A stretch of DNA of 50,498 nt, from the NCBI GenBank assembly GCA_017616655.1, contig JAFZXU010000005.1, positions 1-50,498 on the forward strand. The letters are read 5' to 3'. The position numbers were made by a program, and so were the translations under genes. Origin of the DNA: Bacteroidales bacterium. Lineage in GTDB: Bacteria; Bacteroidota; Bacteroidia; Bacteroidales; UBA932. This document shows, piece after piece, positions 1 through 9,193 of this stretch. Numbering within the stretch: position 1 is the first letter of the stretch; each line of letters starts with the position of its first letter. Below the pieces are notes generated by a model. The model was not told where the DNA came from and made no database searches. It saw only the letters and a list, made by a program, of their open reading frames with translations.

Positions 1-1049
1 AAGAGCGCAAGTGGGTCCATTACGGCCTCACCTCCACCGATGTGGTGGACACCGCCAACGGCTACCTCCTCAAGCAGGCGAACGACATCCTCCTCCAGGA
101 CCTGGAAGAATTCCAAGAGGTCCTGAAGCGCCGTGCGCTCGAGTTCAAGGAAACCCCCTGCATCGGCCGCACCCACGGCGTCCACGCCGACATCACCTCG
201 TTCGGCCTTAAATGGGCCCTCTGGTATGAGGAGATGAAGCGCAACATCGCCCGTTTCGAAGAGGCCCGCAAGGGTGTCGAGGCAGGCAAGATGAGCGGCG
301 CTGTCGGCAATTTCGCCAACATCCCGCCCTTCATCCAGGATTATGTCTGCGAAAAGCTCGGCATCGCCTCGGCCGACATCTCCACCCAGGTGCTGCAGAG
401 GGACCGCCACGCCTGGTATATCGCAACCCTCGCCGTCATCGCCTCCACGCTGGAGCAGATGGCATTCGAGGTCCGCAACCTGCAGCGCACCGAGGTACGG
501 GAGGCCGAGGAGGCATTTGCAAAGGGGCAGAAGGGTTCCAGCGCGATGCCGCACAAGCGCAACCCCATCAGCAGCGAGAATATATGCGGCTGCGCCCGCG
601 TGATGCGCGGCTATATGGCGGCATCCTGCGAAAACGTGGCGCTCTGGCACGAGAGGGACATCTCCCACTCCTCCACCGAACGCATCATCCTTCCCGACGC
701 CACCGAACTGCTCGACTATATGCTCTGCCGTTTCCGCGGCATCCTCGAGAACCTCGTGGTCTATCCGGAGAACATGCTTGCCAACATCTGGCGCACCAAA
801 GGCGTCATCTTCGCGCAGCGTGTAATGAACGCCCTGATAGAGAAGGGGTTGTCACGCGAAAAGGCCTACGACACGGTGCAGCCCATCGCGATGAAGGCCT
901 GGAGCGAAGGACTCTCCTACCTCGACCTTCTGAAGGAAAGCGCCGAGGTCACCGCCCTTCTCACCCCCGGGGAGATTGACAGCTGCTTCACCCTCGACTA
1001 CTACTTCAAGAACGTAGAGTTCATCTTCAAGAGAGTCGGAATCCTTTAG
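1..1049 (+). CDS. purB: Adenylosuccinate lyase, C-terminal part (5' end outside window)
   Basis: Cleaves adenylosuccinate to AMP and SAICAR to AICAR in purine synthesis. The reading frame is open from base 3, before the first in-window ATG at 42, and encodes the [13 protein letters not shown] segment typical of PurB, so the gene begins upstream of the window. Other family marks are [10 protein letters not shown], the flexible signature loop [11 protein letters not shown] (about 535-567) that carries the catalytic serine, and [18 protein letters not shown]. Roughly the first 90 residues are missing, judged against the family's usual 430-480 residues. The stop lies 3 bases before the next start, so it is probably cotranscribed with the M28 peptidase gene. 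The fumarase/aspartase superfamily is certain and the PurB assignment is strong. Confidence 0.96.
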   Translation, partial: ERKWVHYGLTSTDVVDTANGYLLKQANDILLQDLEEFQEVLKRRALEFKETPCIGRTHGVHADITSFGLKWALWYEEMKRNIARFEEARKGVEAGKMSGAVGNFANIPPFIQDYVCEKLGIASADISTQVLQRDRHAWYIATLAVIASTLEQMAFEVRNLQRTEVREAEEAFAKGQKGSSAMPHKRNPISSENICGCARVMRGYMAASCENVALWHERDISHSSTERIILPDATELLDYMLCRFRGILENLVVYPENMLANIWRTKGVIFAQRVMNALIEKGLSREKAYDTVQPIAMKAWSEGLSYLDLLKESAEVTALLTPGEIDSCFTLDYYFKNVEFIFKRVGIL

Positions 1050-1052
1050 AAT

Positions 1053-2618
1053 ATGAAAAGAATCCTTTTGATTTTCGCTGTCTGCGCAAACGCCATGTTC
1101 GCCTCCGCGCAGACTTCCGGCAACCGCACTACCCCCGCGGATGACGAAGCCCTTCTCCGCAATTGGATCAGCACCCTCGGCTCGGACGAATTCGGAGGCC
1201 GCAAGCCGATGACCGGGCACGAGGCCATAACGATAAACTACCTGGCCGACCAGATGAAGGCTATCGGCCTCCAGCCCGCATTCGGCGGCAGCTGGTTCCA
1301 GAAGGTCAAGACTATCTCGGCCGACTGCAAACTGCCCGGCAACAGGCTCCGCGTAAAGGGACGCAGGAAGGCCGACCTGATCTATCCCGACGACCTGGTG
1401 GTCTGGACTTCAAGGGCAGAAGACAAGGTGGTGATACCCAAGGCCGAATTCGTCTTCTGCGGCTTCGGCATCGATGCGCCGGAATTCAACTGGAACGACT
1501 TCGAAGGAGTCGATGTCAAGGGCAAGATCATAATAGCGATGGTCAACGATCCCGGCTTTTATGACGCTGAGATGTTCCAGGGCAAAAATATGACCTACCA
1601 CGGAAGGTGGACCTGCAAATTCGAAGTGGCTGAGAAACTGGGCGCCGCCGGATGTCTCGTACTCCATAACACTGCGGCCGCAAGCTACGGCTGGAACGTC
1701 TGCAAGAACGGCCATACCGCAGGGAACCTCGCGCTCTATGACGAAGAGACCGGCAACCGCAACTCACTGGCAATCAAGGGATGGCTCCACGAAGAGGGAT
1801 GCAGGAAAATCTTCGAAGCGGCCGGTCTCGATTTCGACAAGGCCGTCTCAGATGCCAGGAAACCCGGCTTCAAGGCTATTCCCCTGAAGGTCAAGGGCGA
1901 CGTCACTATGAATGTCAAGTATGAGATAAACGAAACCTGCAACGTGGCCGGAATCCTCCCGGGAACCGACCTCAAGAAGGAGGCCGTCGTCTTCAGCGCC
2001 CACTGGGACCACTTCGGATATGCCGATCCCGACAAGACGGGCGACCGCATCTACAACGGCGCCGCCGACAACGGCTCTGGAATGGCGGCGGTGTTGCTGC
2101 TGGCAAAGAAATACGCATCTCTCAAGGAACGCCCGCGCCGCTCCATGATATTCCTGATCCCCACTCTCGAAGAGAGCGGCCTGTTCGGCTCGGAGTACTA
2201 CTGCGCCCATCCGGTCATCCCGATGGAAAAGACAGCGGCCTGCATCAACTTCGACTGCATCGCTCCCGAACCCCTGACTTACGACGCCGTAGTGCTGGGC
2301 GGCGGCAAGACCATACTGGACAAATACATTATTGCCGCTGCGGGGGCCCAGGGCAGGTATGTCGTATTCAACGACGACAACTCCGACGGCTGGTTCTTCC
2401 GTTCCGACCATTTCAATTTCGTCAAGAAGGGAGTGCCAGCCGTGGTTATCGAATACGGCACCGACCTGGTGGATCCGTCACGTCCGAACAAGTATCCCCG
2501 CTCGCAGTGGTATCACAAACCCAGCGACGAATATCGCGAAGACTGGGACTTCTCCGGAACTCTCGCACATATAAATATGATGTTCGCAGTCGGCCTCTCG
2601 GTGGCCAACGCCAATTAA
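1053..2618 (+). CDS. Secreted M28-family zinc metallopeptidase with PA domain
   Basis: An exported aminopeptidase-like hydrolase of 521 aa. The N-terminus is a Sec signal peptide ending near FASAQ (about residue 20). The middle part (about residues 90-260) resembles a protease-associated insert. The M28 metal-binding set is visible: HWDHFG near residue 316, AADNGSG near 340, EESG near 372 (Glu pair for catalysis and metal binding), NFDC near 398 and SDHF near 450. These fit the two-zinc H/D/E/D/H ligand pattern of M28. The start lies 3 bases after the purB stop with no better upstream ATG. It probably trims peptides in the periplasm or at the cell surface; the substrate cannot be told from sequence. 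M28 aminopeptidases and glutamate carboxypeptidase-like enzymes share this fold. Confidence 0.9.
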   Translation: MKRILLIFAVCANAMFASAQTSGNRTTPADDEALLRNWISTLGSDEFGGRKPMTGHEAITINYLADQMKAIGLQPAFGGSWFQKVKTISADCKLPGNRLRVKGRRKADLIYPDDLVVWTSRAEDKVVIPKAEFVFCGFGIDAPEFNWNDFEGVDVKGKIIIAMVNDPGFYDAEMFQGKNMTYHGRWTCKFEVAEKLGAAGCLVLHNTAAASYGWNVCKNGHTAGNLALYDEETGNRNSLAIKGWLHEEGCRKIFEAAGLDFDKAVSDARKPGFKAIPLKVKGDVTMNVKYEINETCNVAGILPGTDLKKEAVVFSAHWDHFGYADPDKTGDRIYNGAADNGSGMAAVLLLAKKYASLKERPRRSMIFLIPTLEESGLFGSEYYCAHPVIPMEKTAACINFDCIAPEPLTYDAVVLGGGKTILDKYIIAAAGAQGRYVVFNDDNSDGWFFRSDHFNFVKKGVPAVVIEYGTDLVDPSRPNKYPRSQWYHKPSDEYREDWDFSGTLAHINMMFAVGLSVANAN

Positions 2619-2653
2619 ATTTAAAAAATTATTGTTTTGCAATAAATTTTTAT

Positions 2654-2661
2654 TATATTTG
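2654..2661 (+). promoter_or_regulatory. Bacteroidales -7 box (TATATTTG) for the CPBP protease gene
   Basis: TATATTTG matches the Bacteroides -7 consensus TAnnTTTG and lies in an AT-rich gap 24 bases before the ATG at 2685. A TTTG at 2636-2639 is only 14 bases upstream, shorter than the usual 19-21, so the -33 element is uncertain. Confidence 0.55.
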
Positions 2662-2684
2662 CGACAAATAATAAACGCAACACT

Positions 2685-3566
2685 ATGAACAAGAAGAACA
2701 TCATCGTCTATACCGCTCTCGTTTTTGCGCTTATCTGGACTGGAACGGCCATTTTCCGCCTTTGCGGAGGTGATTACCATGCAATCAGCGGACAACTGTT
2801 TGTCACCGGATGCATGTTTATTCCGATGCTGACGACCATAATACTTCAGGCTGTCAACAAAGAAAAGATTTTCAGCCACGTAGGCCTCTCCTTCAAAATC
2901 AACGGATGGTGGTTCGTCGGCTGGCTCCTTATGGCGGTGCTGGGAGTCCTGGTCCTCGGCGCCTCCTGCCTGATGCCCGGAGCGACATTCTCGACCGACA
3001 ACGAAATCATCGCTCCCGTTCTTGCACAGATGAACGCCTCCTTCGACGGGAAGTTCCGGATGACGCCGTTCCTGCTGGGTGTCATAACCGTCGTCAGCGG
3101 CCTGCTGGGCGGTATCACGATCAACGCGGTATTCGCATTGGGCGAGGAAATCGGATGGCGCGGATGGCTGCTCAGGCAGTTTAAGGGAAGCCACTTCATG
3201 ACGGCTTCTCTTCTAACCGGAGTCATCTGGGGATTATGGCATGCTCCCATCATTCTGATGGGCCACAACTACCCCTCAAACCCGGTAGCCGGCGTCTTTA
3301 TGATGATTGCGCTCTGCCTTGTACTGACTCCCATGATCCAGTACATCCGTCTAAAGGCGCGTTCAGTGATTGTCGCAGCCATAATGCACGGAACCTTCAA
3401 CGCGGTAGCCGGACTGTCGATTCTATACATCACCGGATGTAACGAGTTCATAACCGGAACGACCGGCGTCGCCGGCATCCTCACGATGCTCGCAGTGGAC
3501 GTCTGCCTCTTCCTCTACGACCGCTACGTCACCAAGGACAGGCTCTTCACTTCGGTACTGAACTAA
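2685..3566 (+). CDS. CPBP family intramembrane metalloprotease
   Basis: A 293-aa polytopic membrane protein with about seven or eight hydrophobic segments. The CPBP (CAAX protease / bacteriocin-processing, Abi/Rce1) signature motifs are present: EEIGWRGW (EExxxR, residues about 154-161), WGLWHAPI (about 182-189) and HGTFN (about 235-239). In the family these Glu and His residues sit within the membrane and coordinate the catalytic metal. Family members process prenylated proteins or bacteriocins or give immunity to them; nothing here shows which. The gene has its own promoter-like box and no operon partner. It is distant from the bacteriocin-like locus at 32.7-38 kb, so linkage to it would be speculation. 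Confidence 0.88.
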   Translation: MNKKNIIVYTALVFALIWTGTAIFRLCGGDYHAISGQLFVTGCMFIPMLTTIILQAVNKEKIFSHVGLSFKINGWWFVGWLLMAVLGVLVLGASCLMPGATFSTDNEIIAPVLAQMNASFDGKFRMTPFLLGVITVVSGLLGGITINAVFALGEEIGWRGWLLRQFKGSHFMTASLLTGVIWGLWHAPIILMGHNYPSNPVAGVFMMIALCLVLTPMIQYIRLKARSVIVAAIMHGTFNAVAGLSILYITGCNEFITGTTGVAGILTMLAVDVCLFLYDRYVTKDRLFTSVLN

Positions 3567-3593
3567 AAAAGCACCGTAGCTTCGCTACGATGC
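3565..3593 (-). terminator. Intrinsic terminator of tRNA-Ser
   Basis: Read on the minus strand, a hairpin with stem CGTAGC/GCTACG extended by GCA/TGC (3571-3593) is followed by six T (complement of the A-run 3565-3570). It lies 12 bases after the tRNA 3' end. On the plus strand the same hairpin follows the CPBP gene but has no U-run. Confidence 0.75.
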
Positions 3594-3605
3594 AATAATA
3601 ATCTG

Positions 3606-3690
3606 CGGAAGGTAAGGGATTCGAACCCCTGGTACATTGCTGTACAACAGTTTTCAAGACTGCCGCCATCGACCACTCGGCCAACCTTCC
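3606..3690 (-). tRNA. tRNA-Ser (anticodon UGA)
   Basis: The minus strand folds as a class II tRNA. The acceptor is GGAAGGT paired with ACCTTCC. The anticodon loop CTTGAAA gives anticodon TGA. A long variable arm contains GTAC/GTAC. The T arm is GGGG-TTCGAAT-CCC. The discriminator base is G and CCA is not encoded. A -7 box lies just upstream at 3702-3709 and a terminator follows. Confidence 0.95.
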
Positions 3691-3701
3691 TTACGGGACG
3701 G

Positions 3702-3709
3702 CAAAGTTA
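3702..3709 (-). promoter_or_regulatory. -7 box (TAACTTTG) for tRNA-Ser
   Basis: The minus-strand TAACTTTG matches TAnnTTTG and ends 11 bases before the tRNA 5' end, a normal distance for direct transcription of a tRNA gene. Confidence 0.6.
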
Positions 3710-3734
3710 GGTAAAAAAACTGAATAAAAATTGT

Positions 3735-3742
3735 TATATTTG
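3735..3742 (+). promoter_or_regulatory. -7 box (TATATTTG) for the M14 peptidase gene
   Basis: TATATTTG matches TAnnTTTG and lies 35 bases upstream of the ATG at 3778, divergent from the tRNA promoter. No clear -33 TTTG is seen. Confidence 0.55.
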
Positions 3743-3777
3743 TGATTGCCTTAAAGACATTACAAATCCCTAACAAT

Positions 3778-6303
3778 ATGAACCGGTTCAAATCCATCTT
3801 ATTCGCATCCGTGGCGGCAGTTACGCTGTTCGGTGCGGCAACTGAAACCTACGCCCAGCCAGGCAAACCTTCGGGAGTTCCCTCTCCCAATTCTTCAGTA
3901 GAGTACTTCCTCCCCGTACAGAATGCCAAGTACCTCAAGGGCATACAGTCTCCCCAGGAGTTCTTCGGCTTCGAAATCGGAGAGAGACTTGCCGACTGGG
4001 GCGACATCACCAGATATGCAGAATACCTGGCAGAGAAATCCAACCGCGTTTCCGTCAAGAAATTCGGTTACACTTTCGAGAGACGCCAGTTCATGCAGGT
4101 CTGCATTACCTCTCCCGGCAACCAGCGCCGTCTGGACCAGATCCGCAAAGATCACCTGAAAGTTCTCGACCCCGCCCAGTCCGACAAGGTCGATCTCGAG
4201 AAGATGCCGCTCATAGTGAACCTGTGCGGTAACATCCACGGTAACGAGATCTCCGGTTCCCAGGCAATCCTGCCCATCATGTACTTCTACGCAGCAGTCG
4301 ACGACAAGGCTGTGGCCGAGATGCTCGAAAACACCGTCATCGTATTAGTCCCCGCCCAGAACCCCGACGGTCTGAGCCGCTTTGCGATGTGGGTAAATTC
4401 CAACTCGAGCATCAACCACTTCATCGACCGCAATTCAAGGGAGTACAACGAGGTCAGCCCCAGCTCGAGGGCCAACCACTACTGGATGGACACCAACCGC
4501 GACTGGCTCACCGCACAGTTCCCCGAAGGGCAGAACCTCGTGAAGATGTATGAGTACTGGATGCCCAACGTGCTGCTCGATCTCCACGAGATGGGTGCCG
4601 GCCGCACCGCTCTCTATTATATCAGCCCCGGCGATCCCAAACGCACCTACAAATACATCCCCCAGGAGAATCAGGACCTCACCAAGGAGATCGGCAAGAC
4701 CACCGGAAGGTATCTCGACTCCATCGGAGTGCCTTATTACACCGGACGCGGCTATGACGACTTCTTCATCGGCAAGGGAGCATGCTACGGCGACATCCAG
4801 GGCTCCGTCTGCATCCTGCACGAACTCTCCTCCACACGAGGACATGTCCGCGACTTCGGTCCGATGGGAATCCACAATTTCGGTGAGAACGTACGCTGGC
4901 ACAGCCTCGCCGCCTGCGGCGTCCTGAACGGCTCCGTCGCCAATGCAAAGGCCCTCAAGGAGTACCAGAAGAATTTCTATGTAAATGCCGCCAAGGCCGC
5001 TGCAGCCGATCCCGGCAAGGGATATGTGTTCGACGCGCGCGGCAACCGCGGAATCGCCTTCAGCTTCGTCGAGAACCTGCTCCTCCACGAGATAGACGTC
5101 TATCCCGTCAAGGGCCAGGAGGGCAAGTATTTCGTCCCCTTCGAGCAGAAGCATTACTACAAGATCAAGGGCATCTTCGAGGATATCACGGAATATGAGG
5201 ACGACAAGTTCTACGACATCTCCACCTGGTCTCCCGCCCGCGCATATAACCTCAACTACGAGGTGGTGACCGAGGCTCCCGTGGTCGACAAGAAGATTGT
5301 CGAGGCCGTATTCCCCCAGGGTTCAGTCAAGGGCGGCGTCAGTCCTCTCGGATATGCATTCGCACCTGCTGAATACTACACCCCGTATATGATTGCAGCC
5401 CTCCAGAAGAAGGGAGTCAACCTCCAGGTGGCAACCGCTCCGTTCGCATACAAGAACAAGGCGACCAAGATCGACGTCACCATGCCTGAAGGAACGATAA
5501 TAGTTCCCGTCGAAGGACAGATCTTCGGCAGCCAGGAACTCTTCGCATTCGTCGACGAACTGGCCAAGAAGTGCGCAGTCGACGTGATTGGCCTGCAGAC
5601 CGAAAAGCGCAAGGGATTCACCCTCGATGAAGTCAACCGTGTTCCGGTACGCAACACCAGGACAGCCATCATCACCGACACCGGAGCATCCTCGCAGCAG
5701 GGCTCGATCTGGTATCTGCTCGACTACCGCTATGCGATGAACCACTCGCTGGTCAACTTCAAGAGCCTCAACGGCAAGGAGTTCGACTTCGGCAAATACG
5801 ACGCCATTATCTTCTCCGGCAATATCAGCGGCCAGCTGGAAGGTGAGGCTACCCAGAAACTCAACGACTGGGTCGAGAACGGCGGAACATTGATTCTCAT
5901 GGGCGGTTCCCATTATATCATCAGGAGCATCACCAACGACAGCGTTAAGGGTGATACCGGCGAAGGCGTCAGCGGTCTCGTCCTCAGCGCCGACCTGAAA
6001 CACGGCAGCCCTCTCCTCTGGGGATACGACCAGGACAACCTCGACGTCTTCCAGAGCAACGCCACCGTATGGAAGGTGGACGGCGGTGCAGACGTGGTGA
6101 TGAGCTACGGCGCTGAGCCTTACCGTTCCGGATATGTCACAAAGGAGCAGCTCGCGAAGTTCGCAGGCTCCCCCATCGTGGCCACCAAACGTCACGGCAA
6201 GGGCTGCCTGATCTTCATCCACAACGACCTGACCTACCGTTCATACTGGTTCGGTACCAACCATATCCTCACCAACGCCATCCTCTTCGGCAACCTGATC
6301 TGA
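3778..6303 (+). CDS. Secreted M14-family zinc carboxypeptidase-like protein
   Basis: An 841-aa exported protein. I chose the ATG at 3778 over the in-frame GTG at 3742 because the latter lies inside the -7 box, while 3778 begins a clean signal peptide (about 25 residues, ending near ETYAQ). The M14 zinc site is visible: NIHGNE (HxxE, near residue 154), MDTNRDW, and the third ligand in DLHEMG near 269. HELSSTRG near 347 is a possible site for the catalytic glutamate. The C-terminal half (about 520-841) has alternating beta and alpha segments resembling a glutamine-amidotransferase-like domain, common in large Bacteroidetes M14 proteins. It likely cleaves peptides in the periplasm or outside. 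The next gene starts 6 bases after the stop. Confidence 0.88.
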   Translation: MNRFKSILFASVAAVTLFGAATETYAQPGKPSGVPSPNSSVEYFLPVQNAKYLKGIQSPQEFFGFEIGERLADWGDITRYAEYLAEKSNRVSVKKFGYTFERRQFMQVCITSPGNQRRLDQIRKDHLKVLDPAQSDKVDLEKMPLIVNLCGNIHGNEISGSQAILPIMYFYAAVDDKAVAEMLENTVIVLVPAQNPDGLSRFAMWVNSNSSINHFIDRNSREYNEVSPSSRANHYWMDTNRDWLTAQFPEGQNLVKMYEYWMPNVLLDLHEMGAGRTALYYISPGDPKRTYKYIPQENQDLTKEIGKTTGRYLDSIGVPYYTGRGYDDFFIGKGACYGDIQGSVCILHELSSTRGHVRDFGPMGIHNFGENVRWHSLAACGVLNGSVANAKALKEYQKNFYVNAAKAAAADPGKGYVFDARGNRGIAFSFVENLLLHEIDVYPVKGQEGKYFVPFEQKHYYKIKGIFEDITEYEDDKFYDISTWSPARAYNLNYEVVTEAPVVDKKIVEAVFPQGSVKGGVSPLGYAFAPAEYYTPYMIAALQKKGVNLQVATAPFAYKNKATKIDVTMPEGTIIVPVEGQIFGSQELFAFVDELAKKCAVDVIGLQTEKRKGFTLDEVNRVPVRNTRTAIITDTGASSQQGSIWYLLDYRYAMNHSLVNFKSLNGKEFDFGKYDAIIFSGNISGQLEGEATQKLNDWVENGGTLILMGGSHYIIRSITNDSVKGDTGEGVSGLVLSADLKHGSPLLWGYDQDNLDVFQSNATVWKVDGGADVVMSYGAEPYRSGYVTKEQLAKFAGSPIVATKRHGKGCLIFIHNDLTYRSYWFGTNHILTNAILFGNLI

Positions 6304-6309
6304 TGACGG

Positions 6310-7494
6310 ATGGAAGGATATTCCTTTGACAAGATAACCGACCGCATCGGCAGCGGCTGCGTAAAGTGGGACCTCGATCCCGAGGTTCTGCCGATGTGGG
6401 TGGCAGACATGGACTTCGAAGCGCCTTCCTTTATCAGGGAGGCGCTTCGCAAGCGTCTGGACCACGGCATCTTCGGCTACACGGAGATCAAGGATTCGTA
6501 CTATGAGGCAATCATCGGCTGGTTCGGCAGACGGCGCGGCTGGAAGATAGAAAGGGAGTGGATCACCCCCGTAACCGGAGTCATTCCGGGACTCGCCGCC
6601 GTGCTTCACACCTTTACTTCGCCCGGCGACAAAGTGCTCATCAACTCTCCGGCATACAACCACTTTTTCGCAGCCATTTCCAACGCAGGCTGTAAGGTGG
6701 CCGCCTCCCCCCTGCGTTTCAGCGTCGAGGACGGAGTGCTCCACTATGAGATGGATTATGAGGATCTGGAGGCCAAACTCTCCGACCCCAAGGTGAAGGT
6801 TTTCCTCTTCTGCAACCCTCACAACCCCAGCGGACGCGTCTGGAGGCGGGACGAACTGGAGAAGGTGGGAGAACTCTGCCGCAAATGGGGCAAGCCCGTC
6901 ATCTCCGACGAAATCCATTGCGAGATCGAGATGCCGGGATTCAAGTACATCCCCTTCGCTTCCGTAAGCCCGGAGAACCGGGACTGCTGCGTTACCCTCA
7001 ACTCCAGCTCCAAGTCGTTCAACCTCGCCGGCCTGAAGATAGCCAACGTCATCACCCCCTGCAAGGAGTGGCGCGAGAGAATAAAGCATAGCGTTTCCAC
7101 CTACGAATGCGGCGATGTCAACGCTTTCGGCCCGGAATCCCTTCAGGCCTGCTACTCCCCCGAAGGAGAGCAATGGCTGAAGGAGATGTGCGACTATGTC
7201 CATGCCAACTACACACTTCTGAAAGAGCGCCTGGAGGCGGAACTGCCCGGCTTCGCGATCTCCGAACTGCAGGGCACATATCTCGCATGGATCGACTGCC
7301 ACAGGCTCATTATCCGCGGCATAACCTCCGTGGATATCGAGGAGTCGCTCAAGGAGGTTGAGAAGGTCTGGATAATGGGAGGCGAGATCTACGGGGACGG
7401 AAACTTCATCCGCGTAAACCTCGCCACTCCCAGAGCCCTCTTCGAAGAGGGGCTCGAAAGGATGATCACCGGCCTCAAACGGCTCAGCCGCTGA
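6310..7494 (+). CDS. PLP-dependent aminotransferase of the MalY/PatB (cystathionine beta-lyase-like) group
   Basis: A 394-aa fold-type I PLP enzyme. The N-terminal LPMWVADMDFEAP is the hallmark of the MalY/PatB subgroup. FCNPHNPSGR and the Schiff-base lysine in SSSKSFNLAGLK (about residues 231-243) complete the active site, and RVNLATPRA near the end binds the substrate carboxylate. Members act as cystathionine or cysteine-S-conjugate beta-lyases, giving pyruvate, ammonia and a thiol. It is probably cotranscribed with the M14 peptidase gene. It ends 16 bases before the convergent trpB2 gene. Aminotransferase versus beta-lyase activity cannot be decided from sequence. Confidence 0.88.
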   Translation: MEGYSFDKITDRIGSGCVKWDLDPEVLPMWVADMDFEAPSFIREALRKRLDHGIFGYTEIKDSYYEAIIGWFGRRRGWKIEREWITPVTGVIPGLAAVLHTFTSPGDKVLINSPAYNHFFAAISNAGCKVAASPLRFSVEDGVLHYEMDYEDLEAKLSDPKVKVFLFCNPHNPSGRVWRRDELEKVGELCRKWGKPVISDEIHCEIEMPGFKYIPFASVSPENRDCCVTLNSSSKSFNLAGLKIANVITPCKEWRERIKHSVSTYECGDVNAFGPESLQACYSPEGEQWLKEMCDYVHANYTLLKERLEAELPGFAISELQGTYLAWIDCHRLIIRGITSVDIEESLKEVEKVWIMGGEIYGDGNFIRVNLATPRALFEEGLERMITGLKRLSR

Positions 7495-7510
7495 AGCCGG
7501 CGTCATAATA

Positions 7511-8881
7511 CTACTCCACCTTCGGAAGTTTTGCCAGATTGGCGGCGATCTCCTCATCCGTAGGGATGTAGTCGTTCATTTCGCCGTCGTTGTACTTCTG
7601 ATAGGCCACAAGGTCGAAATAACCGGTACCGGTGAGGCCGAAGACTATTGTCTTCTCCTCGCCGGTTTCTTTGCACCTGAGCGCCTCGTCGATGGCTGCG
7701 CGGATGGCGTGGCTGCTCTCCGGAGCGGGCAGGGTGCCTTCCACCCTGGCGAAGAGCACAGCCGCCTCGAAGACCGAAGTCTGCTCCACGGCACGCGCCT
7801 CGAAGAGGCCGTCGTGATAGAGCTGCGAGAGGATGGTGCTCATTCCGTGGAAGCGGAGGCCGCCGGCGTGGTTCGCCGAAGGGATGAACTGGCTTCCGAG
7901 GGTGTACATCTTTGCGAGCGGGCAGATCATTCCTGTGTCGCAGAAGTCGTATGCGAACTTGCCGCGGGTGAAACTCGGGCAGGAGGCGGGCTCGACCGCA
8001 ATGATGCGGTAGTCGGCCTCTCCGCGGAGCATCTCGCCGATGAAGGGGGATGCCAGGCCGCCGAGGTTGGAGCCGCCGCCTGCGCAACCGATTATGATGT
8101 CGGGTTTGATGCCGTACTTCTTCAGCGCAGCCTGGGTCTCGAGGCCGATTATGGTCTGATGCAGCAGCACCTGGTTGAGCACGGAGCCCAGTTCGTAGCG
8201 GTATCCCTCCTGGCTCACCGCAGCCTCGACAGCTTCGGAGATGGCACAGCCGAGGGATCCGGTGGTCTCGGGGAATTCGGCGAGTATCCTGCGTCCGACA
8301 TTGGTGGTGTTGCTCGGCGAAGGAGTGACCTTTGCACCATAGGTGCGCATCACCTCGCGGCGAAAGGGCTTCTGCTCGTATGAGCACTTGACCATATAGA
8401 CCTGACAGTCGAGGTCGAAGTAGGAGCAGGCCATGCTGAGGGCCGTTCCCCACTGCCCTGCGCCCGTTTCGGTCGTCACGCCCTTGAGGCCCTGCTTCTT
8501 TGCATAGTAGGCCTGTGCGATGGCGGAGTTGAGTTTGTGGCTGCCCGAGGTGTTGTTGCCTTCGAATTTGTAGTAGATTTTCGCAGGCGTACCGAGCGCT
8601 TTCTCGAGGAAGTAGGCCCTGACCAGCGGGGAAGGACGGTACATTTTGTAGAAGTCGAGGACCTCTTTGGGGATATCGACGAAACGGGTGTCGTCATCGA
8701 GTTCCTGCCGGATGAGTTCCTTGCAGAAGATGGGTTCGAGCTCCTCTGCCTTCAGCGGCTGAAGCGTGCCGGGATTGAGCAGGGGGGCCGGTTTGTTTTT
8801 CATGTCCGCGCGGACGTTGTACCATTGGGTCGGGATCTCTTTCTCATCGAGATAGATCTTGTAGGGAATCTTGGTGTCCAT
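7511..8881 (-). CDS. trpB: Tryptophan synthase beta chain, TrpB2 type
   Basis: Condenses indole with serine to make tryptophan using PLP. At 456 aa it is longer than classical TrpB (about 400) and has the N-terminal extension of the TrpB2 branch. The PLP lysine is in GSHKLNSA (K116). The substrate loop is ETGAGQWGTALS and the phosphate-binding glycines are GCAGGGSNLGG. No trpA or other trp gene is nearby, so this is a stand-alone gene that may salvage indole. Regulation is visible upstream: a Trp-codon leader peptide and terminator (9048-9225, minus strand) precede it in the same direction. About 170 bases separate the terminator from the ATG. Confidence 0.93.
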   Translation of the reverse strand: MDTKIPYKIYLDEKEIPTQWYNVRADMKNKPAPLLNPGTLQPLKAEELEPIFCKELIRQELDDDTRFVDIPKEVLDFYKMYRPSPLVRAYFLEKALGTPAKIYYKFEGNNTSGSHKLNSAIAQAYYAKKQGLKGVTTETGAGQWGTALSMACSYFDLDCQVYMVKCSYEQKPFRREVMRTYGAKVTPSPSNTTNVGRRILAEFPETTGSLGCAISEAVEAAVSQEGYRYELGSVLNQVLLHQTIIGLETQAALKKYGIKPDIIIGCAGGGSNLGGLASPFIGEMLRGEADYRIIAVEPASCPSFTRGKFAYDFCDTGMICPLAKMYTLGSQFIPSANHAGGLRFHGMSTILSQLYHDGLFEARAVEQTSVFEAAVLFARVEGTLPAPESSHAIRAAIDEALRCKETGEEKTIVFGLTGTGYFDLVAYQKYNDGEMNDYIPTDEEIAANLAKLPKVE

Positions 8882-9047
8882 AAAAGTTGGAATCTTTGGG
8901 TTAATAGTATTGTTTAATAGTTTTCATCGTCATTATCTCAGGCCTGGCCGGGATTCTTCCCCCCGCGCGTCGGAACCTTTCCCGTCCCTCTGCTTTGCGA
9001 GTGACGGGAAGAACCCGCCGCTCCACAACGCCTCCGCACCATACCTG

Positions 9048-9085
9048 ATAAAAAAATTGAAGCCCAGCCGCCTCGGCTGAGCTTC
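9048..9085 (-). terminator. Intrinsic terminator of the trp attenuator
   Basis: On the minus strand, stem GAAGC-T-CAGCCG / CGGCTG-G-GCTTC with loop AGG (9059-9085) is followed by AA and seven T (9050-9056). It lies 31 bases beyond the stop of the Trp leader peptide and about 170 bases before trpB2, the arrangement expected for ribosome-mediated attenuation. Confidence 0.85.
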
Positions 9086-9112
9086 ATATATACTTGCATA
9101 CATACTGGCTGA

Positions 9113-9141
9113 CCCCTTACGACTCTCGGAGTTGTAACAGG
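9113..9141 (-). promoter_or_regulatory. Pause/protector stem overlapping the trp leader stop codon
   Basis: On the minus strand TTAC/GTAA and ACTC/GAGT pair around loop CGA, extended by CCT/GGG, starting directly after the third Trp codon. A ribosome stalled on the Trp codons would cover its 5' side. The antiterminator partner is not obvious. TCAGCC just after this stem could pair with GGCTGG in the 3' arm of the terminator. Confidence 0.5.
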
Positions 9142-9173
9142 CGCCACCACCAATATGCGTTGCTCGTAAACAT
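9117..9173 (-). CDS. Tryptophan leader peptide (attenuator peptide) of trpB2
   Basis: An 18-codon minus-strand ORF reading MFTSNAYWWWRLLQLRES, with three consecutive TGG codons at 9144-9152. A purine-rich AAGAAAGAC lies just before the ATG. It follows a promoter-like pair (9194-9225) and precedes an intrinsic terminator. Three adjacent Trp codons in an 18-codon ORF are very unlikely by chance and are the classical sensor of charged tRNA-Trp. When tryptophan is scarce the ribosome would stall here and favour read-through into trpB2. The peptide itself probably has no other role. Confidence 0.85.
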   Translation of the reverse strand: MFTSNAYWWWRLLQLRES

Positions 9174-9193
9174 TGTCTTTCTTGTTTCGGTCT